Shown here: positions 1 to 11,125 of the stretch, in pieces
Layout of the letters: the number at the start of each line of letters is the position of its first letter
Numbering within the stretch: position 1 is the first letter of the stretch
Source: Agelas oroides
Lineage: Eukaryota; Porifera; Demospongiae; Agelasida; Agelasidae
Assembly: GCA_949130485.1 (NCBI GenBank)
Contig: OX422183.1
Coordinates: 29,245,316 to 29,309,315 of the forward strand
Direction of reading: 5' to 3'
Length of the DNA stretch: 64,000 bases
Translations under genes and position numbers: made by a program
Notes under the pieces: generated by a model
What the model was told of the DNA's origin: nothing
Seen by the model: the letters and a program-made list of their open reading frames with translations, nothing else
Databases searched by the model: none

Positions 1-554
1 AAAGATAGACTAGTGCAGCATCTGCTGCATTGTAGACCACTATGCTTGATTTAACTGCAAGTACAATGGCATATTCATCAGTGGATATTTTGTTTTACAT
101 GTTGGCCTTTCAACATGTAAAACAAATGGGACGAGTTGATTGTTCATGTGGCTATATAGTGTGCTGGCACTCATGCACATTCACTAGAATGCAGTGAGCT
201 GACATTTATAAGTTACGAACAGTTAATTAGCCTCAAGTACACGACCCAATTCAGTACATCCAAGTGACTGAAGGTCATGCGAGATGAACAAGCAGTAATC
301 CTGTCCATCAGTTCAGTCCATCAATGAGTCCAGCAATCCAATACAGTGATTATACCGAGCCATTAATAGTGGGGAGTTTCCTTCCAATTGTTGCTAGACT
401 TCAGGTTTCAGTATCTTTAAACTTGTGAAAAGGGTCTTCTGTATTTACACCCCCAAAATTTTGGGAATTTCCTAAAGTCATCTGTTCAAGGTTAGCTATA
501 TTGGTTAACTTTGCAACTACTGTGTTTTGAACTTTGTTCCTTTCTCTCCATCAG

Positions 555-653
555 AGGACTCCCCTGTACATGGCAGCCAAAGGAGGCTGTTTGGAAATTA
601 TAAATTGTCTTGTTGACCAAAACGCTGATATTAACATCAAAGATAGGGCTATG
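555..653 (+). CDS. Ankyrin-repeat exon (internal)
   Basis: A 99-nt exon encoding exactly one 33-residue ankyrin repeat. It reads TPLYMAAKGGCLEII, then CLVDQNADINIKD, which matches the TPLH-A-GH-EIV-LL-GAD-N consensus. It is bounded by a pyrimidine-rich acceptor (ctccatcag) and a GTAGGT donor. A length of exactly one repeat with the same phase at both ends is typical of ankyrin arrays that grew by exon duplication. Ankyrin repeats are protein-binding scaffolds, so the product's specific role cannot be told from one repeat. The rest of the gene lies to the left of the window and in the exon at 971-1039. Confidence 0.8.
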
Positions 654-970
654 GTAGGTGTATATGTTACTATAGTACTAAGGGTACAATAGTAATGTTG
701 ATTTGAGTCTTACGTAGATTCCATAATTGTTTCTGTAAATTAATGTGCCAATATATACCTGTCCAGAAGTCAGTCAATTTCTGCTGTTTAAAGGGAAGAG
801 ATTGCCAAGCTCTAAAGCTTCTCAATTTAATTACAGTAAGGTCAAAAGAGAATGGTACTGCCTAAAATCAGAATATTGCAGAATTACTATGGGAACCAAC
901 TTGTCCAGAGATCATTCAATTGCTAAATCACATTTGTTGATGAATGTATATGTTTTATTGTCACTATCAG

Positions 971-1039
971 AGGAGTCCCCTGGATATAGCAGAAGAAAAA
1001 GGTCATACAGACATTGTGGAGTACCTCCATGATTTGGGG
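971..1039 (+). CDS. Ankyrin-repeat exon (downstream half-repeat)
   Basis: This 69-nt exon encodes SPLDIAEEKGHTDIVEYLHD followed by LG, the first two thirds of another ankyrin repeat. It sits in the same gene and phase as the exon at 555-653. The acceptor is tcactatcag and the donor is GTAAGT. The missing end of the repeat must come from a following exon. One candidate begins after an acceptor at 1287-1288 and stays open in the right phase to a stop at 1443-1445, but that peptide does not look like an ankyrin repeat, so I do not assert it. It is probably near the C-terminal end of the ankyrin array. Confidence 0.7.
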
Positions 1040-3201
1040 GTAAGTATATGAGACTGTACTAGTGAGGGTAAACTAGTACTGCTGATTTGAGTTTCAGTAG
1101 CCAGGCATCCTTGGATCCACCATTCATACATCTTTCATTCTAAATATGCAGTTAGCAAAATTAGCCCTAGTTGGATGGAAAGAAAGTTTTCTGTTACCGA
1201 CTTGAATGCTGATATTCAACCGGTTGCTTCAGTCATCCTCGAGGCAAAAGTGAAAAGAGTGTGAAACAACACTGCTATAATTTTACAGCCATGCACTACT
1301 AAGGATACACATCACTGGAGGTCAAAGCTTGGTGGGAATTGTTCCACCTTTCCTGCCTCCTCATCACTGCAGTCCAGCAACCGGGGACTTCCAGTCTTTC
1401 ATCTCGGTTAAAGTACTGCTCCATGGGCGTGATCTGGATGTCTAGCTATACCCAACTTCACTAGTAGATCCAACACCAATGTCTCCTCCCAGCAGATGGG
1501 GTGGTGCGTGGTTCTCTCACGCGTGCTCCGCTGTTAATTTCCCCAGTGTAGACCAGGATATGTTACACCACAATAGTTTCTTTACATAGTGTATCGATCA
1601 CCCTTGTCAACGTTGAGTCGAAAGTCTGCCTGGATTCAAGACTACTCTGATACTTCTTACAATCTGACTGATATCCTTACTCTTGGTCTAACATTGTTGT
1701 TCAAAAGCAAATAAATTTCCACTGTGAACTGTACATGAATGAGTGACATCAAACATGAAGTTAAACCTCAAGACTGCAATGTGTAGGGTTCATGAGTTGA
1801 ATTAATGCTTTGAAGAAGGCATACCATACCATCTGTAACAGCCTGCTGAAAGTTATCTAAAATGCGTTGTTGGTGCTGAATGCATTAAATTTTGTATGTA
1901 AACACATGAAATGTACTAGTAAAAGTAAAGTCCCCAATGAAGTTGCCACTGGTCATAATATAGAGGCAATGTTTGTTTGCACATAATAATATTATACGTT
2001 TTAGAGGCTATATATTTGTTTGCACTACGTATGATTTCATATCAAATTTATGAATGAAACTAGCATTGTAATTGGTTAGCATGCATATCAGAAATTTAGG
2101 GGACGTACCCCAATTATATACACTTTCTCTACCTATAACCTTATAGCACATTTACACGTCAAAGAAATATTGATATTTTGGGGCATAAAATGATTTTGAA
2201 GTACTCCAGAACTGAAATCTACATGTCCAAATCCACATACTCATCTATATAGTTTGTGCTGCTACATGGTGATTTAGCTCCTTCATTTTGCTGATATATC
2301 AACTAAGAAGTCCCATAAAAATTGTATGGCAAAATTCATAACTTGAGATGTAGGTCACTGTGAAAACTACTTTAAAAATGATGAAGATTGGTACAAACTT
2401 GGTTGAAAGTTGGTAGCTTTTGCTAATTAGGGTGCTCATGGTAGGATAGTTGTGAATGCCAAGAGTGAACTTAGTCGAACATTTAGTGCAGATGCTCGAA
2501 AAAACAATCATTATACTAGTTATTGTGGATTGTGGGCAAATTTCCTGCCCACCAACATCGTGATGTCAAAATCATGCACAGCAAACACCCACACCACAAC
2601 ACTACCACAAACACTTAAAAACACACAAACGTCACACAGTCAACACTACACATACAAACACACACACACTTCACACTTCACACTTCACTCACACATTATG
2701 CACACAAACACACACATACACACTCTTATACACACTAACACACAGGGTAAGGAAGAGACGTCCATGTGACTCCAAGAGCAAAGAGCGAACAGCATCGGTT
2801 AGGTAAACAGCTAGTGAACCGACTAGGACACATTGAGTTCAGCACTGCATGAACAATCAATGAATCACATCTCCCTGAAAAAAGCAGGCCAAGATGCTAT
2901 CCGTATTTTACCAAACGCTGTGGCGAAAACACTACCCCTTGTCTGTTTTTCATTTATTGATCTTACCTTCACAAAGAGAGCAGTTCCTCTGGTGGTTTAT
3001 CTATCACTTTGTTGCCATCATGACTTGCTTTAGGGCACCTTACCTGAGCTGGAAATAGACACATAATTATTCAACAGTATGAGACAAATAACAGTAAAGT
3101 GAAAAACCACCGGTCATTGGGAATCAAACTGTACTCAGCCATTGTCAAAACGGTCCATGAGGCGACTGGTCTTCACAACCATGCAGCATACCCAGTTTGT
3201 A
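1040..3201. other. Non-genic stretch
   Basis: AT-rich sequence with no exon I can defend. Possible ankyrin-gene 3' sequence lies in the first 400 bases. A CA-rich low-complexity block at 2575-2750 is listed separately. Reading frames here are short and have no recognisable motifs. Confidence 0.4.
2575..2750. repeat. CA-rich low-complexity block
   Basis: Imperfect CA/CAAA microsatellite dominated by cacaca and acacaaac motifs. It ends in acacacagg followed by a purine-rich gaagaga segment. A second block with the same order (accaa, CA run, acacac, agg, gaagagaaag) lies at 27490-27605, so the two may be copies of one repeat rather than independent microsatellites. Confidence 0.7.
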
Positions 3202-4337
3202 AGAGTAAGTTAGCAATCATCGGACGACAGGTATATTCGGACAGTCAAACGCGGAGGGAAAACTGCGTAAACATTCGGCGATACCGCAAGGCTGTAGCGG
3301 AGGTGCGCGGTGCCCGGTGTACCAAAAATGACGCCCGCTCATTGTTCCCTGTTGGCGCTAGAAGCGATAAAATGGCCGTCCGAAAAACATCAATATTCGG
3401 AAAAGTGTATGTATTTTCAGACACTGTTGTTTGTGCCTTCTCTGAAGCTGCTTTTGGAGAGATTTTAGCATCGATACGATCCCCCAAGACCTCCCCAATT
3501 TGCAATATATTTTGGTAGCGGTAGCTGCTTTGAACACTCAGAGGCGCAGCTGAACATGGACCAGTCCGATTCGATCAATAATCGGACGGTGAAATTTGTC
3601 ATTTCTTTCTGTGTTGTCTCCAAACAAGTTGAAGTCTCCACAATATTAGCATCAGTAGAATTTGTAGGCTCTTGGCTACATGCTGGTACTTGTCCGGAGT
3701 TTGTGCGTTGAGTAGTTCTCGAGATATAAATATATTTCATGTTTCTTTCCATAAAGTACGCTGGTTGATTTATGTGCAGCGTAAATAGGTGAGTTCAAAC
3801 GATATCGTGCAATAGCTCGAGAACTACTCAACGCACAAACACCGGACAAATACCAGCATGTAGCCAAGAGCCTGTAGATTCTACTGATGCTAATATTGTG
3901 GAGACTTCAACTTGTTTGGAGAGAACACAGCAAGAAATGACAAATTTCACCGTCCGATTATTGATCGAATCGGACTGGTCCATGTTCAGCTACGCCCCTG
4001 AGTGTTCAAAGCAGCTACCGCTACCAAAATATATTGCGAATTGGGGAGGTCTTGGGGCATCATATCGATGCTAAAATCTCTCCAAAAGCAGCTTCAGAGA
4101 AGGCACAAACAACAGTGTCTGAAAATACATACACTTTTCCGAATATTGATGTTATTCGGACGGCCATTTTATCGCTTCTAGCGCCAACAGGGAACAATGA
4201 GCGGGCGTCATTTTTGGTACACCAGGTTCCACGTACCTCAGTTACAGTCTTGAGGTATCGCCGAATGTTTACGCAGTTTTCCCTCCGCGTTTGAGTGTCC
4301 GAATATACCTGTCGTCCGATGATTGCTAACTTACTCT
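3202..4337. mobile_element. Foldback element with ~520-bp inverted arms
   Basis: Left arm 3202-3723 and right arm 3816-4337 are near-perfect reverse complements around a spacer of about 92 bp. The ends read AGAGTAAGTTAGCAATC inward on both sides. Both arms carry the same open 86-codon frame (3245-3505 on -, 4034-4294 on +), differing at only a few residues. This follows from arm identity and is not evidence of a gene. The long arms and small core fit a foldback-type or long-TIR non-autonomous DNA transposon. No transposase and no convincing target-site duplication were seen. High arm identity suggests recent insertion or gene conversion between arms. Confidence 0.85.
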
Positions 4338-5124
4338 ACTTCTGCCAGATTACATTATTTAAACTGTGCATTTGCATTTTTGTGCATTGACTACATACAA
4401 GTGTTACCTCAATGCAGCACTCACCCAATTCAGACAATAGACTCAACCAGGTCTCCACAAATTAGAAGATAGAAAAAAGATAGATATTTTTTCATTTTGT
4501 TGTAGAGCTCACATATACAAGTTACATTGTTGATAGTAGTAGCTACCTAGCATCTTCCATTCTTGCTAGCTCTGAACTTCAGGGCATTCACAACTGAAAG
4601 CTTAGGACATGTAACTGTGATCTGTTCCCTGACAACTGTTCAATTTTCATCCCATCAGGATCACGTTTTAAGACTATAAACTAGCTGAGACTTTACAACT
4701 TTGTGTGTATACTGTATTGATGTGATAGATTGTCTTCCTTGACAGGTTTAGTATTTTGACTTGTTTATTGGTTAGTAATAAATTTATAGAGTAGCTATAC
4801 TATTATACTATTACTATTATACTATTACTATTAAGTTTCACACTAAAATTATAGTGCTGTTTGTATGAGAGATTTTCTTGTAGTTATTTGCTTGTAATAA
4901 AACATATTTACCTTGATGTAGCCCTGTTACTATGTCTTTTTCATGCAAAGTCTGTTGGAGATTATAAATAGCTACATATGTATGCAATTGCACAATGGTG
5001 ACTAAACAATAAAGTACCTTTTACTATTACATAACAACACAAAACAGAATGTACCAATATTGAAGTAGTCACTGTGGATGTCCTCTGTTCCCTGACTGGC
5101 AGCACTGTGCCATGTGATTTTCAC
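4338..5124. other. Non-genic AT-rich stretch
   Basis: No coding signal. A degenerate TATTAC/TATTAT microsatellite lies at about 4795-4833. Nothing else is recognisable. Confidence 0.5.
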
Positions 5125-5232
5125 CAGGTTAAAGTTTAAGGTCTGTTAGGTGTTAGGTCTGAAGCATGTTCAATAACTGAGTCTGTACCTTATACTTCAT
5201 GCTTGTCCCCCCCCCCCCCCCCCCCCCCCCCC
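5125..5232 (+). repeat. SINE tail fragment with 26-bp poly-C
   Basis: The segment from caccaggttaaag to cttcatgcttgt matches the 3' part of the tRNA-headed SINE at 58441-58663 (accaggtttaaggtctg ... cttcacgctcgtc). The tRNA-like head is missing or too degraded to see here. The copy ends in an uninterrupted run of 26 C at 5207-5232. Confidence 0.6.
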
Positions 5233-5740
5233 TCCCAGCAGTCGCATTGCTAGGTGGATTATTTTTTCTTCTTCCATTGTAAATGCATTTTCCCTTCTCA
5301 CTGAGATTCCTCTGAGTTTGATACTAGCAGATCTCAAACCATATCACAGGTAAGAACAACTCCTTGGCATGTTCCATTTGTGTATCTGGCATGAGTGACC
5401 ATCAATCATGTGACAAATCCATCTTAGTTGCAACATGCATTCATGTATCTATGTATCTTACACCAAACATTATTTTATATCTTTAGCAAGCTGGAATTCA
5501 GCTCAACCTATACAGAAAATTGAAAGTACAGAAAGAAGCTCTAGTTGCATACAAAACACTCAGTTATTCAGGTAGCATAAACAGCTATAAACCTAGTGTC
5601 CAACCACAAATAGCCTACTGTTCGCCACTGTTGCAGAGACAATTTAAAGTATGAGGGTCACAATGCCCACAATGGCCAGAACCACCACACATAGATGAGC
5701 AGTACTGCCTGAGGAAGTTGTGGTAGACTACTCAGGTGTG

Positions 5741-6435
5741 TTAAGGGCTGGGTCGGGATTTGGTCCCTCATTAAGGTATGCGAAGATGGAGTTTTAAGAA
5801 TAACTCCACTTCAGTGCCCCAGATGGGTTATTTGATCTACAGATTATTTAAATCTCCCGGCCCTAATATGGCCCCGCCCACTTTTGGGATCACGTGATCT
5901 ATTGTCTTCGGAAATTATTGGGTCGCTAGACACGTTTGCTAAAAGGCGGTGAATGTACAGACGAGCGATGGCTTTCGTACTTGCACGCAGAAAAGACCTC
6001 ATGGTGACCTAATCTGTCATAGTTTTGGAAGTGATTTGATGCTACCGCCTCGGAGAAAAACGCGTAATTCTAATTAATGCACACCACGATGAACAGCATT
6101 TTTGCTCATAGCTCGGAAGCAGTGGTATTAAATGACTTCCAAAACTATGACATGTTACCTAGGCTTACCTAGTTTTGGAAAAACGTGGTATAGTTGAAAA
6201 CAATCGCGGTTTAAATCACCGCCTTTTGCGTTGTTTACTTCCAGACGTGGATCGGTGAGGAAGCCATATTCCAGCAATAAGGAGGTGGGCGTGGTCACAA
6301 TTTTACCACATAATACAGAAGAGGTGTGGCGATACACCAAAACAGTTTCCACTCTTGCAGCACTTTTGACTGTGATATATATCACTCCAAAAATTGCACA
6401 AATTTAGCTCTGCTAACTCTGGTCCCAGTCCTTAA
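5741..6435. mobile_element. DNA-transposon relic, TIR TTAAGG(G/A)CTGGG
   Basis: The left end reads TTAAGGGCTGGGTCGGG and the right end, reverse-complemented, reads TTAAGGACTGGGACC. Internal inverted pairs include GTCATAGTTTTGGAAGT at about 6017 and its complement near 6130, and AAAGGCGGTGA with its complement near 6220. A similar end (gacccagtccttaat) recurs at 51888-51903, so this is a family. No protein is encoded. The right end touches the left arm of the large palindrome at 6434. Confidence 0.55.
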
Positions 6436-8738
6436 TGGCAGTTATTCATTTATCGGAAATGAATAATTAGATATACGGTCATGAGGGCAGGGCTCTAATT
6501 AGAGTATTGTTGCGATCGTGGTGAAGTGTTTACTCAAGGACAGCGTTGCTGTTTGAAGAGTCTCTGGCTTCCCGTAAGTGCAGTGATGAATATCTGTGTT
6601 GCTCCAGGCTGCTGTAGTAGATCAGACTGAAAGAAACAGCAGTCTCTAGATGGTCTACACTCTGTAAAATGACTCACTAAAGTGTTGGGTTCATCAGATA
6701 ATTCGGTAGGAAGAACCTACTGTCAAACTCTAGCAGTGGAGTGTGCAGCAGGTATTTTTATGAATCCCCATTTTGAGATGTAAAGGGTGCCCCACCACTA
6801 CAGCTAGCTACACTGTACACAGACATCACCATGTACTAGAGTAGTCTCATCCCCAAACCTCATCCGGCGCGTCTGTCACTTCTAGTATAATGTGTGCGAT
6901 ACTGAAAGCGATCCGCATTGGGGTTGGTTTTGGGTCTGGGACCGAGACTAGTATTAGAGATAAGTATGAAGATAGTGATGAGCTGCAGTAGTGTTTGCAA
7001 TGAAGTAAACATTAGCGTACTGTATAATTATGGTAAAAATGATGAGGACTCATTGAGGAAGTAAGCTAGCTGGAGCTTGGCAAGTTGCCTCATTCCCAGG
7101 CTCTTCACCACCTCCAGTATGTGGAAGGCCTGGGAGATCTCATCATGTGCAATCAATGATGTCAGGTGGACAGAGGGGCCAGGGCCAGGGTTTGATCCCA
7201 GCACTATTTCCTCATAACATCTAACATGTGTTTAATCTTATTTCATCTAAGTTTTACTTACTAGTGATTATGTACGCTCTACGTAGGGTTCCAATCTTAA
7301 GGTATGAGAAACTCGTCATTGGGGACAAACGTGGCATTTCCTTTTTGCCGAGACAAACAACTCTCTGAGTCCCTATACAAGTTTATGGTAATAAATAGGT
7401 TAAATCATCCTTTCTGATGTGCATAGGATGGGAACCCTATATAAAATGCTTCTTTGTTATCAAGTGCTTGTAGCCAAAACTGAGATCATTACCCTTTGCT
7501 TCAGCTTTAAAGCCACGTCAAACTAAATTTCCTTCACTGTGGAAATCACATGCAAAAAATTGATTTTGAGTGGCCAGCTCAGCTACTCCTCCAGCTAGCT
7601 TACCTTCTCAATGAGTCCTCATCGTTTTTACCATATATGCTAATGTTTATTTCATTGCAAACACTACTGCTGCTCATCGCTATCCTCATACTCATGGTGT
7701 TGTCTTAGTCTCGCATCCCACTTCCGCAAAAGAAGGGAAGGGTCTGGTGAACTGCGTATACAAGCCGTGTCCCACCGGAATGCAATTAGCTGGATGACGT
7801 AACCAGATTTCAAATAATGCACTCTTGAATTACCTGTTGCAGAGTAAGCACGCTCCCCGAGAAGTAAAGTCGAAGTGTTTTTACAGCTTCTGTAGTAGCG
7901 GAAAAGATGCCCTAGCTCTCTTTCGCCGTTTTCAAGACAGCTATTGCCACTCAAACAGTGACGTAATGTGTCATGTGACAAAATACTGCAATCTGATTGT
8001 ACCGCACTGTACAGTGCAGTAGGACACGGCTTGTATACATGTACGCAGTTCACCATACCCTTCCCTTCTTTTGCGGAAGTGGGTCGGGCCTGCAAGACTG
8101 GTGTTGTCTGTGTACTAAGGACCTTCCTGGACGCCTGTGTACAGTGTAGCTAGCTGTAGTGGTGGGGCATTGCAAACACTACTGCTGCTCATTGCTATCC
8201 TCATACTCATCTCTAGTACTAGTCTCGGTCCCAGACCCAAAACCACCCCCAGTGCGGATCGCTTTCAGTATCGCACGCAGGTTATACTGGAAGCGATAGA
8301 CGCGCCGGATGAGGTTTGGGGATGAGACTACTCTAGTACATGGTGATGTCTGTGTACAGTGTAGCTAGCTGTAGTGGTGGGGCACCCTTTACATCTCAAA
8401 ATGGGGATTCATAAAAATACCTGCTGCACACTCCACTGCTAGAGTTTGACAGTAGGTTCTTCCTACCGAATTATCTGATGAACCCAACACTTTAGTGAGT
8501 CATTTTACAGAGTGTAGACCATCTAGAGACTGCTGTTTCTTTCAGTCTAATCTACTACAGCAGCCTGGAGCAACACAGATATTCATCACTGCACTTACGG
8601 GAAGCCAGAGACTCTTCAAACAGCAACGCTGTCCTTGAGTAAACACTTCACCACGATCGCGACAATACTCTAATTAGAGCCCTGCCCTCATGACCGTATA
8701 TCTAATTATTCATTTCCGATAAATGAATAACTGCCATT
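6434..8738. repeat. 2.3-kb nested inverted repeat overlapping tyrosinase 1
   Basis: Outer arms 6434-7002 and 8168-8738 (about 570 bp each) are highly similar reverse complements. A second pair is nested inside, 7001-7075 with 7589-7655, and a third pair about 60 bp long, about 7716-7773 with 8022-8083. The right outer arm includes the last ten or so codons, the stop and the 3' flank of tyrosinase 1, so the left arm at 6434 is an inverted copy of that gene end. Each arm also carries a dispersed repeat (gtgcgatactgaaagc) that recurs at about 58090. The structure is either an inverted duplication of a gene tail or a foldback transposon that became the end of the gene. Confidence 0.85.
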
Positions 8739-9062
8739 CACATGAGTAGGTGTTGCATCAGGAAGGTTGCATGTATAGCCAAAGTTATCCGCCAGTTGGT
8801 ACATCATATTATTTGTATATAGAGGAATGAATGGTAAAATGTAACCATCTCGGCGATGACCCATATTTATTCTTTCGTCACTTGGATATTCCACATTATG
8901 AATATTTTGCTGCAGCCATTCCTCAAGAATGCAGTCAATCATGGTGTGATGATTGATGAAGATTGGGTCATTTGGAGATGCAGCCACATCTCCCATTACC
9001 CTTCTCTGATTACTGGGGAATGAGTCCCTGGGGAAACGTCCAAATCCAAGTAGAACATGAAC
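8706..9062 (-). CDS. Tyrosinase 1, last exon (CuB His 6 and C-terminus)
   Basis: This exon encodes the end of a type-3 copper oxidase of the tyrosinase family, which hydroxylates monophenols and oxidises diphenols to quinones. It starts VHVLLGFGRF after a ttgcag acceptor at 9063-9064. It contains SPNDPIFINHHTMID, the CuB block in which the second His binds copper, then EEWLQQ and LPFIPLYTNNMMYQLADNFG, which closely resembles the PFIPLYRNG region of vertebrate tyrosinases. It stops at FIGNE-stop. There is no C-terminal membrane segment, unlike tyrosinase 2. The last ten codons lie inside the right arm of the 6434-8738 inverted repeat, so the present C-terminus could be original or could have been supplied by that element. 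Joining to the exon at 10566-11125 is in phase 0. Confidence 0.88.
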   Translation of the reverse strand, partial: VHVLLGFGRFPRDSFPSNQRRVMGDVAASPNDPIFINHHTMIDCILEEWLQQNIHNVEYPSDERINMGHRRDGYILPFIPLYTNNMMYQLADNFGYTCNLPDATPTHVNGSYSFIGNE

Positions 9063-9297
9063 CTGCAAGGTATATTGTAGGTACATGCGTGTGTAGGGTG
9101 GGATGGGTATATGTGTGTGGGGATAGGGGTGCAAGTGAGCATATGTATGCCTGTGTGTGTGAGTGACTGATAGAGGAGAAAATGTTCAACATCTTGCATT
9201 ATGAAGAACTACTCCTTTTACACATTTATCTGCATGTGCGTGTACCTTGAGTGTGTGGGTCAAAAGTTATTTGGTATATACATATATATATATATAA

Positions 9298-9386
9298 ACC
9301 ATGGTAAGGAGGTGTATATGGCGAATATACTACCCGTGACCGAGGTCGAGGGTAGTATGATTCGCGATATACACTACTTTACCATG
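9298..9386. repeat. Imperfect hairpin inside the intron
   Basis: An inverted pair running from ccatggtaaggaggtgtat through ggcgaatatac, facing gattcgcgatatacact and actttaccatg. The loop is short and GC-rich and includes the palindromic-looking accgaggtcgagg. It is directly followed by GC-rich DNA. It may be the end of an unclassified repeat. Confidence 0.55.
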
Positions 9387-10165
9387 CGCGGGCGCTAACG
9401 TAAGCGGTTCCGTTTCCGGTATTGCATTTTTGAATTGAGACTAGTGTCGTTGTGCGTTGCTGCTGCTTTTTGGCTGGAAAAGGATGAGCTTAAGTACGTT
9501 TAGGCCACCAAAGGACCCCCGAACATCTCTGCAGTCAAGGCAGAGTCTGAGCCATGCCGAAGGGCCTTTCGCTCGTGTCGACTTGAAACCAAGATGCTGC
9601 TGGCGGTTGGCCATGCATGATGCCGATGGGCAGCTATAGCTTGCTACCTAGCCGCTCTCGGAAGCTGGCGATCATGAAACAATGATTTGAGCTGACAGTA
9701 GAACGCCCAGCCTCACAGTTCAGCTGGCACTGGTGGTAACGACTCGTCGAATACAAACTGGTCCTAGCGCTATCCCTGGATCAACCGCCTGGCGAGTGAA
9801 ATTATCGTCGGCATCCGTCAGGGTAGTGGCTAGCTATCGGGAAGCAGTAGCGTCTGTCCAGCCATGCGTGTTTCAACACACCAAGTAAGCATCTGAGTGC
9901 ATGTCTTAGTCTCCATGTGCAACCTTCAAGTTATAGATAGTGCTCGAATATCGATCGCTTACTGAACCATAAAGGACTGTCAAAACTGTGAACAGCTAAT
10001 TCAAACTACACTAGACAAGGATGAGTGGGAGCCTACACCCCATATATATAATTATATAGTAGGTACAATAACTTTAAATTAGTAGTCTATGCGTGTTACT
10101 TAAGTCAAGGATAGTACTTGACTGCCTTGAGACAGTAAATTTAGCAATGAGTCACAACCACTTGA

Positions 10166-10518
10166 ATAGCATGTGCGATCGCAAGTTTCATGCGGACATG
10201 AAGCGAGCATACAGGTAGGTCTGAAGAATGGTATTTGTGGCCGAAAACGGCCTCAGAAGCGATCTCAGAGTGTATAATTTTTCATGGCGGGAGCATGCCC
10301 AATGTCCCCTAGCAAATGCGTGTTACACACGCACTGAGTGTGCCCATGCTGTGCCCACGTAACTTGCTCATCCTGGCTACGCCAATGATAATTTAAATTG
10401 AATAAGCTCAGTTAATAACTTATCTTTGACCTTAGCGTTCCACATTATTTTTACCCGGGCACCAGCGAATTTAACGTGGGCACAGGCCCGGGTATGCCCG
10501 GGTGTAGCTACGCCATTG
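10166..10518. mobile_element. hAT-like MITE fragments, head to head
   Basis: Two blocks match the intact 278-bp MITE at 47544-47821. The block at 10166-10387 is colinear with the right part of that MITE and ends ctggctacgccaatg. The block at about 10388-10518 matches its left part in reverse and ends tagctacgccattg. Both outer ends resemble the family TIR CAGTGGCGTAGC. No target-site duplication is visible, so this looks like two abutting or rearranged insertions in the intron of tyrosinase 1. Confidence 0.65.
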
Positions 10519-10565
10519 TTAATTATCACTGGTATATAGCTGATGAGACACATTTCACAACTCAC

Positions 10566-11125
10566 AGTGTTGTGAAGCAGCCTTTGATACCCATTCTCAC
10601 AAAGATCAACACCTCGAGTGCCACTGTCACAACCAGCATGAAAACCTTCCATATAATTACGAAAACTTTCACAAGGCAGAATGTTGTATGGTGACCTGTC
10701 ATATTCTTCTATGCCAACAGCAGTTTGTACATCCTGATATGATGGCCATCCCAAATAGTTGGCTGCACAACACTTTTTATCTGGGCAGCGTCGTAAAAGG
10801 CCAGTATCATTACTTGGGTCACAAATATTTTGGTTATCCCTATGATCAGGTATATCCCCACTTCCAGCATTTCCACCATACCAGCATATTGTTTGCCACT
10901 CATCAACTAACTCTCCTGTTACTGCAGATGAACTACTGTCATGTGCACCAAGCCGATTACTTCGAAAGAGTGAAGTCCTCTCAGCTTCATTTCTCCAATC
11001 CCAGTAATGCACTGTGAAGCTATCGTCTTGCAAAAAGTGCTGCATCTCACGCTCGAACCAGAGAAGGAAGAAGCGATGCCATGTAGGAAAACCAGTGGCC
11101 CTATGTGCATAATCGGGACCACCAT
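10566..11125 (-). CDS. Tyrosinase 1, middle exon (CuA His 2-3, CuB His 4)
   Basis: A 560-nt exon with a cacacag acceptor and a GTGAGT donor. It begins GGPDYAHRATGFPTWHRFFL, holding the second and third CuA histidines (AHR and WHR). It continues with FTVHYWDWRNEAERTSLF, equivalent to the IPYWDWRD block of vertebrate tyrosinases. After LVDEWQTICWYGG and FRNYMEGF it ends at RLLHNT, giving the first CuB histidine. The second CuB histidine comes from the next exon (VHV), so together they make the HxxxH pair. The order and wording (WQ-C, LRR, FRN-LEGF) are closer to vertebrate-type tyrosinases than to tyrosinase 2. Phases match the flanking exons (2 nt in, 0 out), which supports the splice sites. 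Confidence 0.9.

Larger units (their letters stand above)
9063..10565 (-). other. Tyrosinase 1 large intron
   Basis: A 1.5-kb intron with a GTGAGT donor at 10560-10565 and a ttgcag acceptor at 9063. It holds a TG-rich region near 9070-9170, a hairpin at 9298-9386, a GC-richer segment at about 9387-9900 with no match I recognise, and hAT-like fragments at 10166-10518. Confidence 0.8.

Noticed and set aside
3245-4294. A pair of 86-residue paralogous proteins
   Set aside because: The two frames are the two arms of one inverted repeat, so their similarity follows from DNA identity, and no codon-level conservation can be claimed.
7664-8095. A 143-codon minus-strand gene
   Set aside because: It lies in the core of the nested inverted repeat, overlaps the inner arms and shows no protein motif.
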